Assembly (NCBI GenBank): GCA_016709445.1
Contig: JADJMV010000006.1
Location: 1-64,000, forward strand
Source of the DNA: Phycisphaerales bacterium
Lineage (GTDB): Bacteria; Planctomycetota; Phycisphaerae; Phycisphaerales; UBA1924
Direction: 5' to 3'
DNA: 64,000 bases
Within the stretch, counting starts at the first letter, position 1. Every line of letters begins with the position of its first letter. The notes beneath the pieces were generated by a model. That model ran no database searches and was not told where the DNA came from. It saw nothing but the letters and a program-made list of their open reading frames with translations. Position numbers and translations under genes: made by a program. Shown piece by piece: positions 10,646 through 19,306 of the stretch.

Positions 10646-11547
10646 TCAGTGTCGGGGGGTCACCCCCGCGACTGCCACCCACACCGACTGGGGACGGACC
10701 CCGGCCCCCTCGGCACCCCCTTGCAAGGGCCCTCGCGGCCGCGGCGAGTGTCGCCCCGGTGGTCCGAACGTCATCGACCAGGACCACGACGCGGCCGTCC
10801 ACCTGGCCCAAGGCCCCCCGCCCGGGCTCGGAACGATCCCGCCACATTGCGTCGCCGCGCTTCGCCGCTCAACCCCTGTTGCGGCGGGCGGTGGGCCCGG
10901 CGCAGCAGGGAGCCCGAACGGCATCCGATCGATCGGGAGGCCGCCCGGGCCATCAGCCCGGTGTGATCGATCCCCCGCGCGAGTCGGCGCCGCAGGCTGG
11001 TGGGAACGGGGCACACCAACACGGCTTCGGGGGCAACGCCCTCGATGCGGAGGGCGTCGGCAACGGCGTCGCCGAGGTCGCGCCCGAGTTCCAGGCATAC
11101 CCGTTTCCAGGCCGTGTACTTGCCCGCCAGCACCGCGTCCCGCAGCGGCCCCTCGTATGGGCCGAGGCGGACCGCTCGGCTCCAGGGGAGGCGACGCTCC
11201 CGGCATGCGGAGCACCCCGCGGCGTCGGCCTCAAAGGCTCCAACGGAGGTCCCGCAGCGGGGGCAGTAGAGGGCGGCGCCGTCCGGCAGCCAACCCGCCT
11301 CCTCTGCCGCCGAGGCCCAGGATCGGGAGCCCACCCCGATCCACTCTTCCTCGATCACACGCCACAGTCTCGCTGGCACACCCGCGCGGCGTTGCGGTGG
11401 GGCGGGTGGTGCGGGCGGCGGGATCTCGTCGGCCGATCCCGGTCTGGAGGTTCCGGCCGGCTCGAAGGGCAGTGGTGGCCAGCGGAAACGCTCCGCGGTC
11501 GGAGGCGGGGGGGCCGGGTTGGCGGCGGCAGCGGGGTCGGTCGCCAT
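10646..11547 (-). pseudogene. comF: ComF-family phosphoribosyltransferase, frameshifted twice in this sequence
   Basis: ComF proteins pair a zinc finger with a PRTase fold and are needed for DNA uptake in competent bacteria. After a proline-rich N-terminus of about 85 residues come a zinc finger (CPRCG and CSAC), the LAGKY region and CPVPTSLRRRLARGIDH. The PRPP motif VVVLVDDVRTTGATL is in a different frame, and the C-terminal VWVAVAGVTPRH in a third. Removing one G from the six-G run at 10814-10819 and one from the five-G run at 10716-10720 (minus-strand view) restores a single frame of about 300 residues ending at 10646. Both are homopolymer changes, so sequencing error is likely; real inactivation is possible. 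The start ATG at 11547 has GAGG upstream, 18 bases after mcsB. Confidence 0.8.
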
Positions 11548-11565
11548 GCTCGACCTCGAGAGGGC

Positions 11566-12681
11566 TCAGTGTTCGGCGAAACGCTCCCGGACCACGTCGG
11601 CCCTGGCCCGGCGGCGCTCGTCCTGGCCCATCTCGCGGCCGCAGGTGCGTTGGAGGTGCGCCGGCTGGATGAGGAGCATGAGGGTCTGGACATCGCCGAG
11701 CGCGGCGTGCCCGAGGAGCTCGAGGCAGATTCCGAGCCGCACGACACTGAGGAGCTTCATCGCCTCTTCGGTGCGGAGAAGCCGCGCGTGCTGCAGGACG
11801 CCGAAGGCACGGTGCACGGTGTCCTCGACCTGCCATCGGCGTTTGCTCAAGAGCGACTGGCGGGCCTGGCGTTCGTACTCGATGACCTCGGGGATAATGC
11901 GTCCGTCGAGCTCCTCGAGGAGGAGCAATTCGGACTTGCCGAGTGTCGTCTGGTTGGAGAGCTGATAGAAGTCTCCGGAGGCCTCGGACCCCTCGCCGTA
12001 GAAGCCCCGGACGGCAAGTGACATATCGCTCGCGGCGCGGCGCACCCGCTCGATCTCGCCGGACATGCGGAGCCCGGGCAGGTGCAGCATCACGCTGAAG
12101 CGGACGCCGGTGCCGACGTTGGTGGGGCAGGCTGTCAGGTAGCCGAGCCTCGGGCTGAAGGCGAGATCGATATGCGACTCGAGGCGGTCGTCGATCGCGT
12201 CCGCGTCGCGCCAGGCCTCGCGGAGGGCCATGCCGCTGCGGATGCACTGCAGCCTGATGTGGTCTTCCTCGTTGATCATGACCGAGGCCCGCTCGCCCGG
12301 CAGGCCGAAGCACACGGCGCGGGGCCACTCCGTGGCGCCGGACTTGGGCGCCGGTTTGCCCTTGGCCAGTTGGTTGCTGATCAGGTGCCGCTCCAGGAGC
12401 AATGCTCGCTCGATCTCGCTCGCGTCGTGCAGATCGATCCAGACCTCGCTCTTGTCGAGTGCGGCCCGCTCGATCGCCGGGCGGGCGGCTTCGAGCACGA
12501 GGCGGAGATCGCCGCGCCCGGCCTTGCTCACGAAGGGCAGCCCCGCGAGGTTCCGGGCAAGTCGAACGCGGGAGGAGAGCACAACGTCGGTCGCGGAGCC
12601 CTCGGCCCGGAGCCATTCCGTTCCCGATTCGAACATGCGGGGGGGGAGTCCCGCGGGCTCTCTCGGCGGCGGCGTGGTCAC
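11566..12681 (-). CDS. mcsB: Protein-arginine kinase McsB
   Basis: McsB phosphorylates arginines on proteins, in Firmicutes marking them for ClpCP degradation. The 371-residue product has the guanido-phosphotransferase fold: VVLSSRVRLARNLAGLPF near the N-terminus (phosphate-binding arginines), CPTNVGTGVRFSVMLHLPG (the conserved catalytic cysteine loop), and the acidic/arginine loops around FYGEGSEASGDFYQLSNQ. The C-terminal third matches the phosphoarginine-sensing region in position. The GTG at 12681 overlaps the mcsA stop as GTGA with GAAGGGGG upstream and is preferred; the internal ATG at 12636 lacks a ribosome binding site. It is translationally coupled to mcsA. No ctsR or clpC is adjacent, unlike the Firmicute operon. 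Confidence 0.93.
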   Translation of the reverse strand: MTTPPPREPAGLPPRMFESGTEWLRAEGSATDVVLSSRVRLARNLAGLPFVSKAGRGDLRLVLEAARPAIERAALDKSEVWIDLHDASEIERALLLERHLISNQLAKGKPAPKSGATEWPRAVCFGLPGERASVMINEEDHIRLQCIRSGMALREAWRDADAIDDRLESHIDLAFSPRLGYLTACPTNVGTGVRFSVMLHLPGLRMSGEIERVRRAASDMSLAVRGFYGEGSEASGDFYQLSNQTTLGKSELLLLEELDGRIIPEVIEYERQARQSLLSKRRWQVEDTVHRAFGVLQHARLLRTEEAMKLLSVVRLGICLELLGHAALGDVQTLMLLIQPAHLQRTCGREMGQDERRRARADVVRERFAEH

Positions 12682-13250
12682 TCCGCGCCCCCTTCGGGGT
12701 TCGACGCGCCGGTCTGGAGCCGGCGGAGGCGGTCTCGGACCTCGGCGGCCCGCTCGTAGGCCTCGTTCTTCACGGCTCGCTCGAGGTCGTCCCGCAGTCT
12801 TCGTATCTCCTCGGCCCGCGCCTCGGCGGCGGCGATAGCGGCCGCGCGGGCGCGGAGATCGTCCGCGTCGCCCTCGCCGCGGAGCATCCGGGCCGGGACC
12901 TTGCCGACGTGGTGCGTTGCGCCCTGGTGCGCGCGGTCGAGGATCGGCGTGAGCTGTTGCTCGAATGCACGGTAGCACTCGGCGCACCCGAGCCTGCCTG
13001 TCTGCTTGAATTCCGCGAACGTCGTCCCGCACCCCGGGCACGCGTCGGTCGCGGCGGACTGCCTGGCGGCGGTCTGCGCGGCGCCGGCCTGCGCGATCTT
13101 CACGAGGAACTCGGTGACGGGGGTCGGCCCGGTGGAGACGATGCCGAGGGAATGGGCACAGGCCTCGCAGAGGTGGCGTTCGACGGGGACTCCGCCCGAG
13201 ACGATTAACTCGTGGACGGTCGCCTCGTTTTCGCACTGCTCGCACTTCAC
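12678..13250 (-). CDS. mcsA: McsA-like activator of protein-arginine kinase (UvrB/UvrC-motif protein)
   Basis: McsA binds zinc and stimulates McsB. The 190-residue product starts with a CxxC pair (CEQCENEA) and CEACAHSLG, followed by a second zinc module (CPGCGTTFAEF and GCAECYRAF, then AHQGATHHVGKVP), and ends with a UVR motif (IRRLRDDLERAVKNEAYERA). This is the standard McsA order. The GTG at 13250 is the only good start before the first CxxC; further upstream the frame would overlap rpmB. The stop overlaps the mcsB GTG, so the two are co-translated. Confidence 0.88.
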   Translation of the reverse strand: MKCEQCENEATVHELIVSGGVPVERHLCEACAHSLGIVSTGPTPVTEFLVKIAQAGAAQTAARQSAATDACPGCGTTFAEFKQTGRLGCAECYRAFEQQLTPILDRAHQGATHHVGKVPARMLRGEGDADDLRARAAAIAAAEARAEEIRRLRDDLERAVKNEAYERAAEVRDRLRRLQTGASNPEGGAE

Positions 13251-13335
13251 GCAGCACCAGTCTATGTTCCCGGAGCGCGCACGCCAATCCGGTCCCTCAC
13301 GAGGAGGGCGTCGTCGATCGACGGGGTGGGGAATC

Positions 13336-13617
13336 TCAGCCCTGCTTCTGGTCGCGGGTGTAGCCGTACTTCCGCTTGAGCGGCTTGACGACCAGACCCA
13401 TGCGGATGGCCTTGGCGGAGACCGTGATGCGCTTGGCACGCGTCACGCCTCCCTCCTCGACCACGGCGGTCAACGTCTGCAGGTTGGGCTTGAAGGTGCG
13501 CCGGGTGATCCCGGTCGGCTTGAGGCCGAAGCCGCCCTTCTTGATCGCCTGACCGCGCCAAGTCCGGCTCTTGCCGAAGGTTGTCTTCTTGCCGGTGAAA
13601 TAGCACTCGTTGGCCAT
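13336..13617 (-). CDS. rpmB: 50S ribosomal protein L28
   Basis: A 93-residue L28: starts MANECYFTGKKTTFGKS, continues with TRRTFKPNLQTLTAVV and ends with an AIRMGLVVKPLKRKYGYT tail. The zinc-type cysteines of some L28 proteins are absent (only one C). ATG at 13617 has GAGGACGAGGA upstream; the longer open frame above it is antisense noise. It is the first gene of a likely rpmB-mcsA-mcsB-comF run on the minus strand. Confidence 0.92.
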   Translation of the reverse strand: MANECYFTGKKTTFGKSRTWRGQAIKKGGFGLKPTGITRRTFKPNLQTLTAVVEEGGVTRAKRITVSAKAIRMGLVVKPLKRKYGYTRDQKQG

Positions 13618-13939
13618 GGCTCGGTCCTCGTCCTCGTTGATGGGCCCGAAGTCTAGGCCCCACGCCCGGCGGGGCAAGGCGGCCGCCCGACGGGCGGGCT
13701 CCGCGCGGGGCTGGCCACAATTTTGCGAACAAAATCCAATCAGTGCGTCCGCGACCGGGGGGGCGCGGCGAGGGGGGCGGGCCGACGGGGGCTCGGTGTG
13801 TCGGCGGCGTCGGCGGGGTGTCGAGCTGGCGGAGACGCGCCGGCCTTGACGCGCGAGCCCTGCGCCAGTTTGCGATCGGCGGTTGTCCGCGGTAGCAACG
13901 GGGCGGCCTGGGCCGGCGGGCTTCCAGAACAACCTCTGG
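13618..13939 (-). promoter_or_regulatory. Intergenic region upstream of rpmB, with palindrome at 13720-13735
   Basis: 322 bases between the DegT aminotransferase and rpmB. The only AT-rich patch holds a perfect inverted repeat ATTTTG-CGAA-CAAAAT (13720-13735) about 105 bases upstream of the rpmB start. It could be an operator, promoter-associated hairpin or weak terminator of the aminotransferase gene. No gene is supported in the gap. Confidence 0.3.
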
Positions 13940-15097
13940 CTAGCGGCTGAGCTTCTCCCGCTCGAGCATCAGTTCCAGGGTCTGGACGACAAAGCTGATC
14001 TCGCGGTCCGACATCCTGGTGAAGAAGGGGAGTGCGATCGTTCGCTGGCTGACGCTCTCGGCGATCGGGAACGCCCCGTCGCGATACCCGAACATTTCGC
14101 GGTAGAAGGGCTGCAGATGGATGCATGGGAAGTAGTCGGCCGCACCGACATCGTGGCGGCGCAGGCTCGCGATGATTCGGTCCCGCTCGTCGCGTCCCCA
14201 TCCTGTCGTCAGGCGGACGACGAAGACGAACCAGCTCACCTCGCTCTGGGAGTCGACCGTGGGGAGCACGAGTTCCTGCCGATGGAGCAGGTGGGTGAGG
14301 TAGGTGCGGGCGACGCGCTGGCGAGCGGCTACGAGCTCGTCGAGGCGTTGCATCTGCGCGACGCCGAGGGCGGCGGAGAGTTCATCGAGGCGGGCGTTGT
14401 AGCCCAGGCGCTCGTGCTGCAGCCAGACGCCGAGCGCCCCGGCACCGCTCTTGGGGATCGGTCGGCCCTGGTTGCGGAGCGAGCGGCAGGTATCGGCGAG
14501 TCGAGGATCGTCGGTGACGATCATGCCGCCCTCGCCGGTGGTGATCTGTTTGTTGGGGTAGAAGCCGAAAACCCCGGCCCTGCCGAAGTGGCCGCAGGGA
14601 CGCCCCTTGTGCCGCGTGCCGAGGGCCTCGCAGCAGTCCTCGATGAGGGGGATCTCGTGGCGTGCGGCGATGGAGGCGTAGGTGTCCATGTGCGTGGGGT
14701 TGCCGAAGGCCTCCACGGCGAGGATGGCCTTGGTACGGGGCCCGATGGCCTGCTCGACCTTGGCGGGGTCCATGTTCAGGCTGGTCGGGCAGATATCCAC
14801 GAACTTGGGGGTCGCCCCGACCATGAGGATCGCGTTGGAGGAGGCGACGAAGGAGAATGGGGTGGTGACGACTTCGTCGCCCGGACCGACGCCGAGGGCT
14901 CTGAGCACCAGGTGCAGGCCGTCGGTCCCCGAGTTGACGGCGACGCCCTGTGAGCAGCCGGCTCTTTCTGCCACCAGGCGTTCAAACTCGGCGACCATGG
15001 GGCCCTGGCTCAGGCGTCCGGACCGGAGGGCGCGGAGGACATACTCCTCCTCGTGCACGGTGATATCGGGTCGGCTCAGCGGTATCTCTTCGTGCAT
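13940..15097 (-). CDS. DegT/DnrJ/EryC1/StrS-family sugar aminotransferase
   Basis: A 385-residue PLP enzyme of the nucleotide-sugar aminotransferase family used for LPS, capsule or glycan sugars. It begins IPLSRPDITVHEEEYVLRAL, the family signature, and contains GVAVNSGTDGLHLVLRALGV (cofactor phosphate site), AVEAFGNPTHMD, IEDCCEALGTRHKGRPCG (PLP-ring aspartate), and FGFYPNKQITTGEGGMIVT with the Schiff-base lysine. The C-terminal part (CIHLQPFYREMFGYR) fits enzymes such as PseC/ArnB/DesI relatives. ATG at 15097 follows AAGGA. It lies 47 bases after dnaA on the same strand, possibly co-transcribed. The exact sugar is unknown. Confidence 0.9.
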   Translation of the reverse strand: MHEEIPLSRPDITVHEEEYVLRALRSGRLSQGPMVAEFERLVAERAGCSQGVAVNSGTDGLHLVLRALGVGPGDEVVTTPFSFVASSNAILMVGATPKFVDICPTSLNMDPAKVEQAIGPRTKAILAVEAFGNPTHMDTYASIAARHEIPLIEDCCEALGTRHKGRPCGHFGRAGVFGFYPNKQITTGEGGMIVTDDPRLADTCRSLRNQGRPIPKSGAGALGVWLQHERLGYNARLDELSAALGVAQMQRLDELVAARQRVARTYLTHLLHRQELVLPTVDSQSEVSWFVFVVRLTTGWGRDERDRIIASLRRHDVGAADYFPCIHLQPFYREMFGYRDGAFPIAESVSQRTIALPFFTRMSDREISFVVQTLELMLEREKLSR

Positions 15098-15144
15098 GGT
15101 GGAGTCCTTATCGGCGCGAATGGGCGTCGAGGTGCTCCCCAAGC

Positions 15145-16686
15145 CTATCTTCCGGCCGCTTCGAGCACGCGGGCGCGGACGCCGGAGGCCAGGTCCGCGA
15201 GCGTGACGCCTGCGAGATCGGGCCCGACCTCGACGCCCTCGCCCCGGTCGATCTGCCCGGAGATCCGCCGGTAGGCCGTGATGATGGTCGAGTGGTTGGG
15301 CCGGTGGAGCGCCCGGGCGATATCGGGGAAACTCAGGGTGGTCAGTTCGCGAGCGAGCCGGGAGATGAGCCCGCGAGCGAGGACGACGCGGCGGTGACGG
15401 CCGGCGCCGAGGAGGTCGGTGGGTTCGAGGCGGAGCGAGCGGCATACCTCGCCCACGATCCCATCGATTCGGACCGGGCAACGGTGGGCGGCACGTCCCT
15501 TCTTGGCGGAACCGTCGGAGAGGCCGAGGGAGCGGCGCACCGCGCCGGCATCGATCCCGCGCTCGCCGGTGGCGCACACGTCCGGCGCGAGGCGGGCGAC
15601 GGCCTCGATCTGCGTGAGCAGCCCCTCGATCTCGCGGGCGCTGCCCGCCTGGGCGGCCCGCACGGCGAGTGCATCGAGGCCGTCGGGGGTGAGCGTGAGC
15701 CCTCGCCGGGCCGCGAAGGCGGCGACGAGCCGTCGCCGGAGCTCCTCGTCGGGATCGGCGACGTGGATCACGGCACCGGACATGCACCGGGAGACCAGGT
15801 GCTGGCTGAGCTGCTCGATCCGCCGGGGGTGCTCGTCTGAGGCGAGGACGATGCGGGCCTGCTGGAGCCCGATCGCGTCGAGGGTGTGCAGCAGTTCGAC
15901 CTGCGTCGACTGCTTGCCGCGCAGGAAATGGACGTCGTCGAGGCAGAGCAGGCGGACCGAGCGCCATGCGCGGCGGAAGCGGTCCGTGGTGTTGGAGCGG
16001 ATGGCGGAGATGTATTCGTTGGTGAACGCCTCGGCCGTCACGCAGCGCGTCTTGACGCCGGGATGGACGCGGGCAAACCTGGCCGCGATGCCCTGGAGGA
16101 GGTGCGTTTTGCCCAGCCCCGAGCCGCCGTGGATGAAGAGGGGGCTGAACGCCTCGTCGTCGATGCCCTCGGCGACGCGCACGGCGGCGGTGTATGCGAG
16201 CCGGTTGGAGTCTCCGACGATGAATTCCTCGAGTTGGTGCGTGGGGCGGGGCTGGGGGCGCTGGGTGCTTCGGCTCGGGTCCTTCGGTGGCGCCGCCGGC
16301 GCGGGGGGGTCTCGCCCCTCGGGGGTGCTCTCGTCGGCGGGGGTGGGGTGAGGGCGCTTTCGCATCGCCGAGTCGACGCGGACGCGGACCTCGAGCGGCT
16401 GATCGGATCCCGCACCCGCGGCGGCGCGTCGGAGCGTGGGCGCGAGCCGGCGGTTCATGACCTCGGCCATAAACGGGGTGGCGACGCGGACCTCGATGCG
16501 CTGATCATCGACGGAGAGCCCCGCACCATCGGCGAAGTACCGGGCGAATCGGTGCTCACCCAGCTCATCACGCAGGCGCTGGCAGAGCGCTGTGGCCGAG
16601 CGGGTCCTTGCTTCGGCCGGGGCGTGTCGGCGGGCGTCTCCGACGCCACGACCGGCTACCGACTTCCTTGTCTCGCGGATCTCCAT
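15145..16686 (-). CDS. dnaA: Chromosomal replication initiator protein DnaA
   Basis: The replication initiator: binds DnaA boxes at the origin and loads helicase. The 513-residue product has a helical domain I, a proline-rich linker (about residues 130-185), the AAA+ domain III with GGSGLGKTHLL (Walker A), LLCLDDVHFL (Walker B) and a sensor region SRCMSGAVIHV, and the domain IV HTH with ALHRPNHSTIITAYRRI. The HTH signature is somewhat changed from the usual GRDHTTV. The AAA+ arginine-finger region is also loosely conserved. ATG at 16686 is preceded by GAGAGG; an in-frame ATG at 16761 is possible. dnaN, recF and gyrB are not adjacent, so the gene order typical of oriC is lost. Confidence 0.88.
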   Translation of the reverse strand: MEIRETRKSVAGRGVGDARRHAPAEARTRSATALCQRLRDELGEHRFARYFADGAGLSVDDQRIEVRVATPFMAEVMNRRLAPTLRRAAAGAGSDQPLEVRVRVDSAMRKRPHPTPADESTPEGRDPPAPAAPPKDPSRSTQRPQPRPTHQLEEFIVGDSNRLAYTAAVRVAEGIDDEAFSPLFIHGGSGLGKTHLLQGIAARFARVHPGVKTRCVTAEAFTNEYISAIRSNTTDRFRRAWRSVRLLCLDDVHFLRGKQSTQVELLHTLDAIGLQQARIVLASDEHPRRIEQLSQHLVSRCMSGAVIHVADPDEELRRRLVAAFAARRGLTLTPDGLDALAVRAAQAGSAREIEGLLTQIEAVARLAPDVCATGERGIDAGAVRRSLGLSDGSAKKGRAAHRCPVRIDGIVGEVCRSLRLEPTDLLGAGRHRRVVLARGLISRLARELTTLSFPDIARALHRPNHSTIITAYRRISGQIDRGEGVEVGPDLAGVTLADLASGVRARVLEAAGR

Positions 16687-17094
16687 CGCGCGCCTCTCGA
16701 ACTCTGGGCCCCCGTGCGCACCGCGACCGCCCGGGCGCCACCACCCGCGAAGCCGCATCACGCTTCGTGCCGAGACTCAAGCCACCAACGAGCGAGTCCG
16801 TTCCCCAGTCCGCTGGCGGGTGCACGGGTCATCTCCCGGAGCCCCGTGGGAGCCGGCTTCCCGGGAAGAATCCGGGGCCGTCTCCGCCGCCATCGACTGC
16901 TCGCCGTTCCCTGGCAGAGCGGGGCAAAGGTATCGAATCGCGGGACCGCCGACAACGCCCGCGGACTCGACTTCCTGAACTCCGTGGCACACGGCGAGTG
17001 ATCACAACGGTTTGTGAAGAGAAGAAAAACTTGCGGGCGATCGGGCGGCTTCTCCGGGGCGGATGTGGATACTCGCTGGATAATCCCGCAACGC
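16687..17094. other. Intergenic region upstream of dnaA; one weak DnaA-box-like site
   Basis: 408 bases between dnaA and the GNAT gene, both on the minus strand. The segment 16995-17085 is less GC-rich than its surroundings and includes TGTGGATAC at 17064-17072, one mismatch from the reverse complement of TTATCCACA, and GGATAA nearby. A single weak box does not make an origin, but it could serve dnaA autoregulation. No gene is supported. Confidence 0.3.
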
Positions 17095-18126
17095 TCAACG
17101 TGCGTCGGACTTGCGCGCGACGAGCTCCTCCACGAGCGCGACAAACGCGGCCCGGCGTCCGACCACACGGAACCCAAGCGACTCGTACACGCGCCGCGCC
17201 GGTGTATTCCTCGAATCGACCGCGCATCGCACCTCCCGCTCGAGCGCCGCGGTGGCGGCGATCGCTTGGCGGAGTAGCCTGCGGCCGAGCCCGAGGCCCC
17301 GCACAGCCGGGGAAAGCCCGATATAGACGAGTTCCACGCACGCCTGCGATCCGCATCGATTCAGCAGCACACACCCCTCGGCAACCCCGGCGCGCTCCAC
17401 GAGCCACCAGAGCGAAGCGTCGAACTCGCCCACGGCGCGGTGCGCCTCGAGGATGTCCGTCATCGAACGAAGCCCGGCGAGCTCGGGACAGTCCAGCGTG
17501 CTCGCGTAGCTGGCCTCCAACGCGTCGGCGAGCGCTTTGTCGTCCTCGCCCGGCCGGTATCGGCGCACACCGATCTCGGGCGGCCAGACCTCACCGGAGG
17601 GTGGCTCGACGGGCCCCGTGTCGAACTCGCTCACGCTGCGGTGTTCCCCGATGGACATCGGGCGGCTCAGGTAGAGCAATTCGGCGATCTGTCTGAGGCC
17701 CGCGCTGGTGTAGGCGTCGGCGGCCCAGGTTTCCGCGGGCTCCGCGAGGGCTTGGGCGAGATGGACACCCGTGCCGTGGCGGGCGATGCACCGTTCGAGG
17801 GCCCCCAGCACTGTGAGCCGACGCTCTTCCCGTTGTTCCTCGGGGGGGCCAAAGCCCGGACGCGGGCCCGGCTGGGAAAGGAAGAGCATGACGGTGCGGC
17901 CGGCGCCGACCACCGGCAAGCACACCTGACGCACCCTCCGGCCCTGCGGCGCGTCCAGACTGACCGTTGCCGAGAGCAATTCCAGGTCGATTCCCATCGC
18001 GGGGGCGGTCTGGACGAATCTTGAGACCGCCTCGGGCAAGGCAGGGGAGCCTGCACCCAGCAGCCTCGCCACGGCCTCGCGGAGCAGTGGCCCCGTCACC
18101 GGCTGGGCCCGGGGTGTCGACGTCAT
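17095..18126 (-). CDS. GNAT-family N-acetyltransferase
   Basis: A 343-residue protein whose C-terminal half (about residues 190-340) is a GNAT domain: IGVRRYRPGEDDKALADAL at the start, then LVYIGLSPAVRGLGLGRRLL, which carries the acetyl-CoA pyrophosphate loop, and AVDSRNTPARRVYESLGFRV. The N-terminal half resembles a degenerate GNAT repeat (PQGRRVRQVCLPVVGAGRTV). Two-lobed GNAT proteins are known, but the acceptor is unknown here. It is divergent from the exported protein at 18243. Confidence 0.82.
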   Translation of the reverse strand: MTSTPRAQPVTGPLLREAVARLLGAGSPALPEAVSRFVQTAPAMGIDLELLSATVSLDAPQGRRVRQVCLPVVGAGRTVMLFLSQPGPRPGFGPPEEQREERRLTVLGALERCIARHGTGVHLAQALAEPAETWAADAYTSAGLRQIAELLYLSRPMSIGEHRSVSEFDTGPVEPPSGEVWPPEIGVRRYRPGEDDKALADALEASYASTLDCPELAGLRSMTDILEAHRAVGEFDASLWWLVERAGVAEGCVLLNRCGSQACVELVYIGLSPAVRGLGLGRRLLRQAIAATAALEREVRCAVDSRNTPARRVYESLGFRVVGRRAAFVALVEELVARKSDAR

Positions 18127-18242
18127 GGCGCAATCTCCCGGCTTCCCGGGGCGGGCGGGAGAACCGCGTCGTTGACGGGCACGGACATGCCACTAGACTA
18201 CGCCGAAGTCCTAATCGCCGGAACCCCCGCGGGAGCCCCCTG

Positions 18243-18884
18243 ATGCCGACCACCCGTCGAGCCCTGTTGACCCGACTCACTGCCACGGTGCTCGCCATCG
18301 GCGCCGCGTTCCCTCTGCTCGCCGCGGCGCCCGAGCCCGACCCGGTGCCGAAACGCTGGCAATTGAGCGTGACGCCGGGCGAATTGCGGGTGACATTCGC
18401 CCAGAACGCGGACGGCGGGGGGGCATACGTGTATTTCACGTATTCCGTGACCAACAACACGGGCAAGGACCTGGAGTTCGTCCCCTCGTTCGAGATGGCC
18501 AACGACACTGGCGACGCGATGGCCTCAGGGGTCGGTGTTCCGCCGGCGGTGACGCAGCACATCCTCGAATCGCTCGAGAGCCCCTTCCTCCAGAACCAGG
18601 TGGACATTCTCGGACCGATTCAGCAGGGGCCGGAGAACGCCAAGCACGGCCTGGTCGTCTGGCCGCTCCGCGACTTTGTGGCGGACGAATTTCGGATCTT
18701 CGGAGCCGGTTTCAGTGGCGAGACGGAGGCCCTCCAGCTGAAGGATCCTCGGACCGGTGAGAACGTTCGGCTGGTGTTCCGGAAGACGCTGATGATGCGC
18801 TTTGCCACCCCGGGAGAGATCCGGGTGGATCAGCTTGGGGATCGGCCCTTTGACGTGTTGGAGCAGCGCTGGATCATGCGGTAG
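18243..18884 (+). CDS. Exported protein of unknown function
   Basis: A 213-residue protein with an N-terminal signal sequence: basic start (MPTTRRALLTRL), hydrophobic core and an AAA/AAP cleavage region near residue 28. The mature part has KRWQLSVTPGELRVTF and YFTYSVTNNTGKDLEF, an immunoglobulin-like beta pattern, and ends VLEQRWIMR. It is probably periplasmic. Its neighbours (GNAT and L27) give no clue. ATG at 18243 is chosen for the signal peptide and a GGGAG upstream. Confidence 0.72.
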   Translation: MPTTRRALLTRLTATVLAIGAAFPLLAAAPEPDPVPKRWQLSVTPGELRVTFAQNADGGGAYVYFTYSVTNNTGKDLEFVPSFEMANDTGDAMASGVGVPPAVTQHILESLESPFLQNQVDILGPIQQGPENAKHGLVVWPLRDFVADEFRIFGAGFSGETEALQLKDPRTGENVRLVFRKTLMMRFATPGEIRVDQLGDRPFDVLEQRWIMR

Positions 18885-18956
18885 GGGCCGCCTATCGTCT
18901 GAGCCCGATGCATGGACCGGGCGGAGGGCTTGCTCTCCCGGTGGAGGTTGTTTGCT

Positions 18957-19253
18957 ATGGCACATAAGAAAGCCGGCGGTTCGACGAAGAACGGCCGCGA
19001 CTCCAATCCGCAGTACCTCGGTGTGAAGCTCTACGGCGGCGAAGTTGCGACGCCGGGAGCGATCATCATCCGCCAGCGTGGCACACCTTTCCTGCCCGGC
19101 TTCAACGTTCGTCGGGGCTCCGACGACACGCTGTTCGCCGTCGCGACGGGGAAGGTCGTCTTCCAGAATCGGAAGGTGCACGTCGACCCCTTCGAGGTCG
19201 ACGCGCCCCGTCCGCAGTGGCTCCGCGAGTATCGGGCCCAGCACGCCAACTGA
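18957..19253 (+). CDS. rpmA: 50S ribosomal protein L27
   Basis: A 98-residue L27, N-terminal MAHKKAGGSTKNGRDSNPQY reaching the peptidyl-transferase centre, followed by LGVKLYGGE and a PGAIIIRQRGTPFLPG core. There is no Firmicute-type cleavable N-terminal extension. ATG at 18957 follows GTGGAGG. The usual upstream partner rplU (L21) is not here, and obgE does not follow. Confidence 0.93.
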   Translation: MAHKKAGGSTKNGRDSNPQYLGVKLYGGEVATPGAIIIRQRGTPFLPGFNVRRGSDDTLFAVATGKVVFQNRKVHVDPFEVDAPRPQWLREYRAQHAN

Positions 19254-19278
19254 ACGGACCGACGGGGATTTGCACGCT

Positions 19279-19306
19279 GACGCCGGGCCTGCCCGGCGTC
19301 TTTCAT
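19279..19306 (+). terminator. Rho-independent terminator after rpmA
   Basis: Arms GACGCCGGG and CCCGGCGTC with tetraloop CCTG, followed by TTTCATT. It lies 25 bases after the L27 stop and just before the end of the convergent gene. Confidence 0.75.

Noticed and set aside
10422..12021. Plus-strand frames across comF and mcsB
   Set aside because: Antisense to clear minus-strand genes with conserved motifs.
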